Part shown: positions 35,347-44,744 of the stretch, in pieces
How the letters are laid out: each line of letters opens with the position of its first letter
Position numbering within the stretch: the first letter of the stretch is position 1
Assembly (NCBI GenBank): GCA_019187085.1
Contig: JABARS010000005.1
Location: forward strand, 1-64,000
Source of the DNA: Pseudorhodoplanes sp.
GTDB taxonomy: Bacteria > Pseudomonadota > Alphaproteobacteria > Rhizobiales > Xanthobacteraceae
Length of the DNA: 64,000 bases
Reading direction: 5' to 3'
Notes under the pieces: generated by a model
Seen by the model: the letters and a program-made list of their open reading frames with translations, nothing else
The model's database searches: none
What the model was told of the DNA's origin: nothing
Position numbers and translations under genes: made by a program

Positions 35347-35832
35347 AGTTGGCGCATTGGAGATCACAAAAATATCGCTTGGATTATTGCGCAAGACCGA
35401 CTAGCTTCTGCCCGAAATCGACCCGAAGGGCGCGCCGAGAGGAAGGCCCGGAGCACGGCTCCGCGAGGCACCGGCGCAGGAAAGGCGAAAGCCGGACCGG
35501 ACGCAGCATCGGACTGATTTAGTCAAACGAGAACAGGTCGAAGACATTTCGGATTGCCGAAACCGGATTGGAGAACGTCACCGGCTGAGCGGCACTGTCA
35601 CCAGGCAGGCTGCAATTGATCGGCAAATGGCGAAGCGCGGGCGCGTGGATGAGCGCCCTGGGGAAATCTAGGCAGACAATGTAACGCGGTAACCCGCACA
35701 TCGCACTGCAAGTCGGCCCTCCCCGATCAACGGGGAAGTCCGAGCGGGGACGGTGTTGTCGGACTGAAGTCGAAAATACAAATCCGGCGGACGAATGCCG
35801 CCTTCAAACGGGGATTGGCTAGAAGGCAAGCT
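35347..35832. other. 486-base intergenic stretch upstream of DUF4167 gene
   Basis: No conserved gene recognised. It holds several short hairpins (for example CGGAGC/GCTCCG near 35450-35465 and CCCCG/CGGGG near 35725) and looks less GC-rich than the coding DNA. A minus-strand 60-codon ORF at 35519-35701 (ending RNVFDLFSFD) reads like protein but has weaker codon bias than real genes here. It could hold a long leader or a small RNA. Confidence 0.35.
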
Positions 35833-36525
35833 ATGAGAAACGGACAAAGCAAGCATCATCGCATGCGCGGGCGCAATCGCGGCAGCAAGAGTCACAATCC
35901 GCTGACGCGCGTTTACGAATCGAACGGCCCCGATGTGAAGATTCGCGGCACGGCCAATCACATCGCCGAGAAATACATCCAGCTTGCACGCGATGCGACT
36001 GCTTCCGGCGATCCGGTCGCGGCGGAAAATTACTATCAGCATGCGGAGCATTATTTCCGCCTGATCGCCGCCGCGCAGGAGCAGTTCCGCCAAACCCAGC
36101 CCTTCCAGCAACAACAGCCGCGCATCGACAGCGACGATGCGTTCGAAGGCGACGACGAAGGCATGATGCAGCCGCCGACCGGCGGCGGCGAACCGCACTA
36201 TACGCAGCGCGAGCAGCCGCCGGCCCCGCGCGATTTCCCGCAGCACCGGCAGGGCCAGCCCCGCCATGAGCGCGGCGAGGCGCGTACGCAGGCCGCGGAC
36301 ACGACCGAAGGCGACGTGAGCACCCTTCCTTCCTTCATCACCGGCGGCCAGCCGGCGAATGCGCAGCCCGTCAGCTATGGCCAGAACGGCCATGAAAGCC
36401 AGGGCGAACGCTTCACGGGGAGCCGCCGCCGGCGCCGCCATCGCGGACCCAATCCGGACGCGGCGGGCGGCGAAGGCGCCGACGACATGCCGGCGCCGGA
36501 ATCGAACACGCAGCCGGGCGAATAA
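35833..36525 (+). CDS. DUF4167 domain protein, nucleic-acid-binding-like
   Basis: A 230-residue protein starting MRNGQSKHHRMRGRNRG. The N-terminal ~80 residues form the conserved DUF4167 domain (SHNPLTRVYESNGPDVKIRG and AENYYQHAEHYFRL). The rest is a Gln/Pro/Gly-rich low-complexity tail with an Arg cluster (GSRRRRRHRG) near the end. Basic termini suggest RNA or DNA binding, but function is not established. AAGGCAAG upstream supports the ATG at 35833. Confidence 0.87.
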   Translation: MRNGQSKHHRMRGRNRGSKSHNPLTRVYESNGPDVKIRGTANHIAEKYIQLARDATASGDPVAAENYYQHAEHYFRLIAAAQEQFRQTQPFQQQQPRIDSDDAFEGDDEGMMQPPTGGGEPHYTQREQPPAPRDFPQHRQGQPRHERGEARTQAADTTEGDVSTLPSFITGGQPANAQPVSYGQNGHESQGERFTGSRRRRRHRGPNPDAAGGEGADDMPAPESNTQPGE

Positions 36526-36531
36526 GAAAAT

Positions 36532-37284
36532 CTACGACGACTGTTCGCGCGCGGTCGCGCCGGGCGAAGGTGCAAGCACCGGCTTGAGCCCGGGCACCAG
36601 TTCACGCTTTTCGCGGCGGGCCGGGATGGCACGATAAACCTGCTTGGTCGCCTCGACGATGTGGACGCCGGCGAACGGCGCCGAGATCGTCGAGCCGGCG
36701 CGCTCCCATGCGACGGCCGAGCGCAGGAACCAGCCGCGCGCGACCGGCGGCACGTACAGCGCCTCGCCCCAGCCATTGGGCGTAAACCACGTGTCGCGCA
36801 GGATGGCGGTGATCTGCGCGCGCGAATAGGGCCGGCCGTAGCCGAACGGCGTCGTGTCCGTTCGCGCCCATAGTCCGCGACGGTTTGGCACCACGGCGAG
36901 CAGCCGCCCGTTCGGCGTCAGCACGCGCCAGACCTCGCGCAGCAGCGCGACCGGATCGTCCGCCATCTCGAGCGCATGAACCAGCAGCACGCGGTCCACG
37001 GCGGAATCGGTCAGCGGCCACTGGTCCGCTTCCACGAGCGCGGCAAGCGCCGGCCGGCTGGATGGCCATTTCACCACGCCCTGCGACGCCGGCATGAAAG
37101 CGAGGCAGCGCTCGGCTTCTTCCCGGAATAGACCGAGATAAGGCGTCGCATAGCCGATGCCGGCTATCCGCAAACCGGCCAGGTTGTTCCAGCGCGCGCG
37201 GACCCCGCGCCCGATGAAGCGCCGCGCAACGATTCCGAGGCCCTGGGAATAGAAATTGCGAAGATCGACGACGTCGATAAACAT
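36532..37284 (-). CDS. Class I SAM-dependent methyltransferase
   Basis: A 250-residue protein with a methyltransferase-11-like fold: YSQGLGIVARRFIGRGVR at the N-terminus, VLLVHALEMADDPVALLREV (motif IV region) and LTPNGRLLAVVPNRRGLW. It belongs to a conserved alphaproteobacterial family next to gloB; the substrate is unknown. It converges with the DUF4167 gene (6-base gap) and diverges from gloB. Confidence 0.82.
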   Translation of the reverse strand: MFIDVVDLRNFYSQGLGIVARRFIGRGVRARWNNLAGLRIAGIGYATPYLGLFREEAERCLAFMPASQGVVKWPSSRPALAALVEADQWPLTDSAVDRVLLVHALEMADDPVALLREVWRVLTPNGRLLAVVPNRRGLWARTDTTPFGYGRPYSRAQITAILRDTWFTPNGWGEALYVPPVARGWFLRSAVAWERAGSTISAPFAGVHIVEATKQVYRAIPARREKRELVPGLKPVLAPSPGATAREQSS

Positions 37285-37436
37285 GGTTCACCGTAACATG
37301 GAATCCGAGGACCGGAGCAAGCGCGCGAAATTCTGCTTAACGGGAGCGCCTCGATGCTGGCATGATGGCGCGGTCCGCGGCGACATCGCGCGCCTCCCTC
37401 ACGATCGAACCTCCCCAACTTCCCAGTGGAGATGAC

Positions 37437-38204
37437 ATGGCGGCGAAAACCCATCAGTTCAATTGCCTCTCCGACAATTTCGGCGTCCTGCTGCATGACA
37501 CCGCAACCGGCCGCACCGCCTCGATCGACGCACCCGACGCGGCCCCGGTCGAAGCCGCGCTTGCGCAAACCGGCTGGACCTTGACCGACATCCTGGTGAC
37601 CCATCATCACGGCGACCACACCGCGGGCATCCCCGCGCTGAAGAAAAAATACAAATGCCGTGTCGTGGCCCCGCGCGGGGAAGCCGGCCGCATCGCCGAC
37701 GTCGACGAAACCGCAGGCGAAGGCGACGTCGTGCGCGTCGGCGAACTCGCCGCACGCGTTCTCGAAACCCCCGGCCATACCGCCGGACATATCTGCTACG
37801 TCTTCGATACCGACAAGATCGCCTTCGTCGGCGACACGCTGTTTTCCGTCGGCTGCGGCCGCGTCATCGAGGGAACGATGGAGCAGATGTGGCAATCGCT
37901 CTTGAAATTGCGGGCGCTGCCCGACGACACCTCGTTTTTCTGCGGCCACGAATATACGCAGGCCAATATCCGCTTCGCGCTCACGATCGAGCCCGGCAAC
38001 CCCGACCTGCTCGCGCGCGCCCGTGAAGTCGATGCGCTGCGCGCGGCCGGCAAGCCGACCTTGCCGTCGACGATCGGCCTCGAGAAGCGGACCAACTGTT
38101 TCCTGCGCGCCGACGTGCCCGCGGTCACCGCGGCGGTGGGCCTTGCCGGCCGCGACGCCGCGGACGTCTTCGCCGAGATCCGCACGCGCAAGAACAAATT
38201 CTGA
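37437..38204 (+). CDS. gloB: Hydroxyacylglutathione hydrolase (glyoxalase II)
   Basis: A 255-residue metallo-beta-lactamase-fold thioesterase that splits S-lactoylglutathione to lactate and glutathione. The metal-binding THHHGDH and the C-terminal glutathione-binding segment (PSTIGLEKRTNCFLRAD) are present; PGHTAGHI, FVGDTLFSVGCGR and CGHEYT complete the site. The start at MAAKTHQFNCLSDN is preferred over the upstream frame. The cupin gene follows after one base. Confidence 0.95.
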   Translation: MAAKTHQFNCLSDNFGVLLHDTATGRTASIDAPDAAPVEAALAQTGWTLTDILVTHHHGDHTAGIPALKKKYKCRVVAPRGEAGRIADVDETAGEGDVVRVGELAARVLETPGHTAGHICYVFDTDKIAFVGDTLFSVGCGRVIEGTMEQMWQSLLKLRALPDDTSFFCGHEYTQANIRFALTIEPGNPDLLARAREVDALRAAGKPTLPSTIGLEKRTNCFLRADVPAVTAAVGLAGRDAADVFAEIRTRKNKF

Positions 38205-38205
38205 C

Positions 38206-38628
38206 ATGCTACAGGCTGCCGACATCATCCGCGAACTCGACCTGAAGCCGCATCCGGAGGGCGGGCATTATCGCGAGTGCTTCCGCGACCATGCTCCCGG
38301 CGGCGGCCGCGCGATGTCGACCGCGATCTATTTCCTGCTCGCACGCGGCGAGCGCTCGCACTGGCATCGCGTGGACGCAGTCGAAATCTGGCACTGGTAT
38401 TCCGGCGCGCCGCTGACGCTGCGGATCGCCGGGCCGGACGACAGCGCGGTCGTGACGCTCGGGCCGCATCTGCGCGAAGGCCAAAGGCCGCAGGTGGTGG
38501 TGCCGGCGCAGGCCTGGCAGGCCGCCGAATCGCTCGGCGACTGGACGCTGTGCGGCTGCACGGTCGCGCCGGGCTTCGAGTTCAGCGGCTTTGAGCTCGC
38601 GCCGCGGCACTGGAGCCCCGGCGTTTGA
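38206..38628 (+). CDS. Cupin domain (DUF985/cupin-5) protein
   Basis: A 140-residue single-domain cupin. LDLKPHPEGGHYRECFRD, SHWHRVDAVEIWHWYSG and VAPGFEFSGFELA are the conserved family blocks. The histidines could bind metal. Function is unknown. It follows gloB by one base and is probably cotranscribed. Its last 47 bases overlap the convergent exporter gene on the other strand. Confidence 0.88.
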   Translation: MLQAADIIRELDLKPHPEGGHYRECFRDHAPGGGRAMSTAIYFLLARGERSHWHRVDAVEIWHWYSGAPLTLRIAGPDDSAVVTLGPHLREGQRPQVVVPAQAWQAAESLGDWTLCGCTVAPGFEFSGFELAPRHWSPGV

Positions 38629-39484
38629 CGAACATGTCCTTGGCGGCGATCAGCCCGCCGCCGGCAATGAGGATCGCGGCCAGAGCGAGCGAAAGCGTCG
38701 CCTGCGCATAATCGGCGAGCACCAGAAACAGCGTCGACAGGACCGGCGCCGCATAGGACGCAGCGCCGAGCACGCGGATGTCTCCGTGCTTCATCCCGAT
38801 ATCCCAGACATAGAACGCCGCGCCGACCGGGCCGAGCCCGAGTGCGGCGACCGCGATCCATTGCCCGGCCGTTTGCGGCCACACCGTCTGCTCGAACGCG
38901 AGATGGAAGAATAACCCCAGCAGCGACGTCACCAGACAGAAGCCGACGACCGTATCCGTCGGCACCGATGAAAATCGCCGCGAGAGCACCGAATAGATCG
39001 CCCACACGAAGGCGGCGACGAAGGCGGCGGCATAGCCCGGAACGAATTCCGGCGCGAATCCGAGCTGGGCGCGGCCGGCAACCAAAATTACCGTGCCGAC
39101 CAGCCCGAGGCCCGCGCCCGCCACGTGATGCACGCGCAGGCGCTCGCCTGGAAGAAAGGCCGAGAACAGCACGATCAGGAGCGGCCACAGATAATTGATC
39201 AGCCCGGATTCGGCCGGCGGCGCCAGACGCAGCGCGAAGAAATAGAGCGCGTGATAACCGAATAATCCGAAAATACCGAGCGCCCAGACCTGCGGCGGCT
39301 GCCGCAACGCGGCCATCGCGCCCTTGCGGAACAGCCAGCTCGACGCCCCGAGCAATCCGCCGACCGCAAACGTCATCGCCGCGAGCTGAAAGGGCGGCAC
39401 CGCGCCCGACGCCGCCGTGAACAAGGCGAGCAGCGACCACATCAGGATCGCCGTGAAGCCGATCAGGGTCGGACGCGCGGACAT
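38582..39484 (-). CDS. YddG-like DMT exporter
   Basis: A 300-residue transporter with about ten transmembrane segments, resembling the aromatic amino-acid exporter YddG (SARPTLIGFTAILMWSLLAL, SGLINYLWPLLIVLFSAFLP, IYSVLSRRFSSVPTD). Substrate specificity is inferred from family only. The start at 39484 is preferred; 39496 is possible. Its 3' end overlaps the convergent cupin gene. Confidence 0.85.
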   Translation of the reverse strand: MSARPTLIGFTAILMWSLLALFTAASGAVPPFQLAAMTFAVGGLLGASSWLFRKGAMAALRQPPQVWALGIFGLFGYHALYFFALRLAPPAESGLINYLWPLLIVLFSAFLPGERLRVHHVAGAGLGLVGTVILVAGRAQLGFAPEFVPGYAAAFVAAFVWAIYSVLSRRFSSVPTDTVVGFCLVTSLLGLFFHLAFEQTVWPQTAGQWIAVAALGLGPVGAAFYVWDIGMKHGDIRVLGAASYAAPVLSTLFLVLADYAQATLSLALAAILIAGGGLIAAKDMFVKRRGSSAAARAQSR

Positions 39485-39560
39485 GATCGAATCCATTTCG
39501 AGCGGAGAACGAGCCCGACCGGATCAACCCCGGCGCACCGGGCCGGACGCAATCGCGATC

Positions 39561-40286
39561 TCAGGCCAGATATTGCCCGCCATTCGCCGTCAGCGTGGAG
39601 CCGGTGATGAAGCCCGCGTCGTCGGATGCAAGGAAGACCACGCAGCGCGCGATCTCCTCCGGCTCGCCGAGCCGGCCGAGCGGGATCTGCGGCAGGATAT
39701 TCTTCTCCAACACGTCCTGCGGCACCGCCTTCACCATCTCGGTGGCGATATAGCCCGGGCAGATCGCATTCACGGTGATGCCGCTGCGCGCGCCTTCCTG
39801 CGCCAGCGCCTTGGTGAAGCCGATCTCGCCGGCCTTGGCGGCCGAATAATTGACCTGGCCCATCTGGCCCTTCTGGCCGTTGATCGAGGAGATGTTGACG
39901 ATCCGCCCGAACTTGCGCGCGCGCATGCCCTCGATCACGTGGCGGGTCATGTTGAACAGCGAGCCAAGATTGGTGTTGATGACGGCGTTCCACTGCTCGG
40001 CCGTCATGCGGTGGAACATGGTGTCGCGCGTGATGCCGGCATTGTTGACGAGCACGTCGACCGGTCCGAGATCGCTCTCGATCTGCTTGAGGCCCGCGCC
40101 GCACGCCTCGAAGTTCGACACGTCCCATTTGTAGACCGGGATGTCCGTCGCCGCCTTGAATTTCTGGGCGGCCTCGTCATTGCCGGCATAATTGGCTGCA
40201 ACCTTGTAGCCGGCGGCCTTCAGCGCCTTGGATATCGCCTCACCGATCCCGCGGGTGCCGCCGGTAACCACTGCCACGCGCGCCAT
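39561..40286 (-). CDS. phbB: Acetoacetyl-CoA reductase
   Basis: A 241-residue short-chain dehydrogenase making (R)-3-hydroxybutyryl-CoA for polyhydroxybutyrate. GGTRGIGEAISKAL (NADPH-binding), NNAGITRD, the catalytic YSAAKAGEIGF and the C-terminal GGQYLA are typical of PhbB/PhaB. It lies downstream of phbA on the same strand. Confidence 0.95.
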   Translation of the reverse strand: MARVAVVTGGTRGIGEAISKALKAAGYKVAANYAGNDEAAQKFKAATDIPVYKWDVSNFEACGAGLKQIESDLGPVDVLVNNAGITRDTMFHRMTAEQWNAVINTNLGSLFNMTRHVIEGMRARKFGRIVNISSINGQKGQMGQVNYSAAKAGEIGFTKALAQEGARSGITVNAICPGYIATEMVKAVPQDVLEKNILPQIPLGRLGEPEEIARCVVFLASDDAGFITGSTLTANGGQYLA

Positions 40287-40353
40287 GATGTTGGTGTCCT
40301 CCCCAAGACAAGACTTTTTGGCCGTTTCGTATTTTTCACAGTTTCAGAACGAG

Positions 40354-40378
40354 GATGGCCGGGTCAAGCCCGGCCATC
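40354..40378. repeat. Hairpin repeat between phbA and phbB
   Basis: A perfect 10-bp stem GATGGCCGGG/CCCGGCCATC with a 5-base loop. The sequence resembles short intergenic repeats I remember from Bradyrhizobium-type genomes. It lies between two genes of one transcription unit, so it could modulate phbB level rather than fully terminate. Confidence 0.6.
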
Positions 40379-40438
40379 CCATCCCTTCGTCGATGTCGTG
40401 TCTGTGATCGCGATCACAGACAGGAAACGGCCGGTTCG

Positions 40439-41698
<1,260 letters not shown>

Positions 41699-41798
41699 CT
41701 ATGGGGCTTGCATAAAACGGTGGCCGGACCGGAAGAAAGCGCCTATTTTCCGGGGACCCCTGCTTACGCGCCGGCGGGCGCCAACCATCGCGGAATTC

Positions 41799-42380
41799 AT
41801 GACAAAAGCTGAAGAACCGATCACGATCAAAAAATACGCCAATCGTCGCCTCTATAATACTGGAACCAGTACCTATGTGACGCTGGAAGACTTGGCGACC
41901 ATGGTCAAGAGCGGCGAGGATTTCGTCGTCTACGACGCCAAGACCGGCGAAGACATCACCCGCGCTGTGCTGGCGCAGATCATCTTCGAACAGGAAAACA
42001 AGGAAGGCACCCAGAACCTTCTTCCGATCAATTTCCTGCGGCAGCTCATCCGCTTCTACGGCGACAGCATGCAGATGCTGGTTCCCCGCTATCTTGAAGT
42101 GTCGCTGGAATCACTAACCAAGGAACAGGAAAAATTCCGCCAGCAGATGTCGCAGGCCTTCGGCGTCGGCGCATTCGGTCCGATCGAGGACCAGGTCCGG
42201 CGCAACATGGAGATGTTCGAGAAGGCATTCGGCATGTTCAGCCCGTTCGCCCGCAAGGACGAACGCGAGGGCGCGGCGGCAAAGCCGGCCGAAGCCACGG
42301 GCGACATCGATGCCATGAAACGTCAACTGGAAGAGATGCAGCGGCGTCTCGACCAGATGACGACCAAGGACAAGCCGTAA
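41799..42380 (+). CDS. phaR: Polyhydroxyalkanoate synthesis repressor PhaR
   Basis: A 193-residue regulator that binds PHB and DNA and represses phasin and related genes. The N-terminal PHB/DNA-binding block ITIKKYANRRLYNTGTSTYV and the PHB accumulation block (FEQENKEGTQNLLPINFLRQ) are present. The C-terminus is helical. It diverges from phbA, where its own and phbA control may occur. Confidence 0.93.
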   Translation: MTKAEEPITIKKYANRRLYNTGTSTYVTLEDLATMVKSGEDFVVYDAKTGEDITRAVLAQIIFEQENKEGTQNLLPINFLRQLIRFYGDSMQMLVPRYLEVSLESLTKEQEKFRQQMSQAFGVGAFGPIEDQVRRNMEMFEKAFGMFSPFARKDEREGAAAKPAEATGDIDAMKRQLEEMQRRLDQMTTKDKP

Positions 42381-42408
42381 GCGGACGGCCGCCGCGCACG
42401 CCTGTCGC

Positions 42409-44207
42409 TCAGGCGGTTGCCGCGCGCGCGGAATCCTGCGGCAGGGCCGTAACCCACGGCCGCTCGATATGGGCTTTGCCGATCAGCGCGCCCTGCAGGT
42501 AATGGCAGCCCCAGGCCGACAGGATCGATGCCGACTGCTCGTCCTGCACCCACTCGGCGATCGTTTCGAGCCCGAGCCGACGGCCGAGGTCGACCAGAGT
42601 GCGCACGAAGGTGCGGTCGTCCTCAGAGCGCGTGAGGTTCTGTACGAACGAGCCGTCGATCTTGACGATATCGACGCCGAGCTTGCGCAGATTGCGGAAC
42701 GAAGTGTAGCCGGCGCCGAAATCGTCGATGGCAATGCGGCAGCCCGCATCCTTGACCCGCGTCACGAAGCCGCGGGTATCGTCGATATCGTGGATCGCGG
42801 CCATCTCGGTGATCTCGACCGTCATGCGCGGCGCGACGTCCGGATGGGCGCGCAATAGCGACCCGAGCCGGACCCACCAGTCCGGATCGATGGTCGAGGC
42901 CGGCGAGACGTTGAAGCTCAGCCTGAGCGCCGGATTGGCCGCCAATTCCTGCACGGTCAGCTCGAACACGCGATGGTCGAGAAGACGCACGAGACCGAGC
43001 TGCTCCGCCACCGGGATGACCGCGGACGCCGGAACGATCGTGCCGTCGGCGCGCTGGATCCGCATGAGGCATTCGTAGAACGCCGTCTCGCGGGTCTGCG
43101 TATCGACCACCGGCTCGTAGGCGAGCAGGATCCGGCGCTCGTTGAGCGCGGTGACGATCTCTTCGGTCGAGCGCACGTTCTCGCGGCGCTGGGCCTCGCG
43201 TTCGATGCTCGGCTGATAGGCGAAGAACGAGCCGGGCCGCTTGGCCTTGGCGCGGTCGAGCGTCTCCTGCGCGCGGGAGAGAATTTCGTGCACGGTGCGC
43301 GCATGGCGCGGCGCGGTGACGCGCCCATCGTCGTGGTCACGGCAACGGGGCCGACCGACGTGGCCATCACCTCGTCGCGCACGCCGGCCAGAAAGCGGTC
43401 GGCGGCGATCAGCAGATCGTCCGGAGAGCAGTTGCGCAGGATGATGCCGAACTTGTTGCCCGAGAAGCGGCCGAGGCAGTCCTCGCCGCGCATCTTGCTG
43501 CGCAGGCGCTTCGCGACGGCGCCGATCACCTCGTCGGCGATGTCGTAGCCATAGGCTTCGTTGATGCGGCCGAGATTGTCGATGGCGACCAGCAGGAAGC
43601 CGCAGGAGGTGCGCCCGCGGATCGATTCCTGCAGCGTCTGTTCGAGAATCTTCGCAAGATGGCTGCGGTTGATCTCGCCGGTCTGACCGTCGAATTGCGA
43701 CAGATAGGCGAGCTCCTGCTCGCGCGCATAACGTTCGTTGATGACGCGGATGATGCCATGCGCCCGCAGCGGCCGGCCATCGGGTCCCGCATACCAGCGT
43801 CCGGTATCCTCGATCCAGGTCTTTTCGGCGCGCGGCGCCGCGCGCAGGCAATATTGGATCTGGTAGGGAACGCCCGCGCCCTCGTCCTTGCGCTGGCCGT
43901 GCATCACCGCGTCGAAACGCGTCTCGACATTGCCGGGATCGAGCAGGTTGGCATAGGCGCGCCCGTTGGCGATCAGAGAGACGTCGCGCAGGCCGAGCAC
44001 CTGCGGCGCGTTCGCGCTCCAGATCAGCCGGTCGCTGTCCAGCCGCCATTCATAAAGCGCATCGCCGAGGGACTGGACGATTTCCGCGATGTCGATGCGT
44101 TCCACCGCCGCGCCGTCGGGCGCTTCGGTCGCTCCGACCACGCAGGGCTGCGCGCCATCCACAAATTCGCGCTTGGGACGGCGTAACGGAGTTTGCTTGC
44201 CTTCCAC
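42409..44207 (-). pseudogene. PAS-GGDEF-EAL signalling protein broken by a single frameshift
   Basis: A cyclic-di-GMP type protein split across two frames. The N-terminal part (from GTG at 44207, RBS AAAGGG) has a PAS-like segment (SLGDALYEWRLDSDRLIW) and a GGDEF domain whose signature is degenerate (SGNKF in GRFSGNKFGIIL). Near 43320-43326 one base appears missing: after VAVTTTMG the frame leaves the family, and the sequence resumes one frame over as VTAPRHARTVHEILSRAQET, running through an EAL domain. The EAL part has ECL instead of EAL, but keeps NVSP, VEITE, DDFGAGYTSF and VKIDGSF. Restoring one G in the GGCGCGTC stretch rejoins the ORF into ~599 residues. It may be a recent mutation, a sequencing error or programmed slippage. 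Confidence 0.75.
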
Positions 44208-44415
44208 GCTGAACCCTTTCGGCACAATTGTGTCGCCCGCCGTACCGACAAGAGGGCAGTTCTGTTGTTTAAACTTACCGCACAAACCTAAAAATTCTGA
44301 GAAATGGCGGCCCGTTATTCTAACGGTCGTCTCCGTGCCGGCGGCCGGCACGCTGCTTGCGAGGTTCTTCCTGCCAGAGGACGGAATGTCCCAAATCGGC
44401 ACAGGGAGAATCGAC

Positions 44416-44730
44416 ATGTCGACGATCGGACCCGCCGGCGTCAACCGGTTTTTGGCCCAGGTCCATGGCGTCAGACCCGGCCAGACCACCGGACAACGCG
44501 CCCTTGTGCCGGTCGAACCCGCGAGCCGCGCCCGGAGCGATACGTTTCGGCACGGCAAAGCACAGGTTTCGCGTCCTTTTGCTCCCTATCTGGCGCATCT
44601 GATTGCGACGGCGAACGGCGCGCCGCAGACCCGCGAACGCCGCCGCCTCGATCCCCGGGAAGCCAGCGGTCTCTATCAGGCGGCCGCGTCCCATCCGGCA
44701 ATGCGCAAGACGCCTCTTAAATCGCTCTAG
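44416..44730 (+). CDS. Hypothetical protein, 104 residues
   Basis: I do not recognise this protein. It starts MSTIGPAGVNRFLAQVHGVR, is basic and contains no signal peptide or membrane helix. The ATG at 44416 has AGGGAGA upstream; an ATG at 44386 is in frame. It diverges from the broken GGDEF/EAL gene and converges on the gamma-glutamyltransferase gene with a 14-base gap. Confidence 0.6.
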   Translation: MSTIGPAGVNRFLAQVHGVRPGQTTGQRALVPVEPASRARSDTFRHGKAQVSRPFAPYLAHLIATANGAPQTRERRRLDPREASGLYQAAASHPAMRKTPLKSL

Positions 44731-44744
44731 GCGACGGTCACCCT

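Noticed and set aside
35400..35520. Possible RNase P RNA
   Set aside because: The stretch has a GAGAGGAAGGCCCGG-like run and small hairpins but lacks the conserved rnpB blocks (for example GAGGAAAGTCCGGGC and the universal ends).
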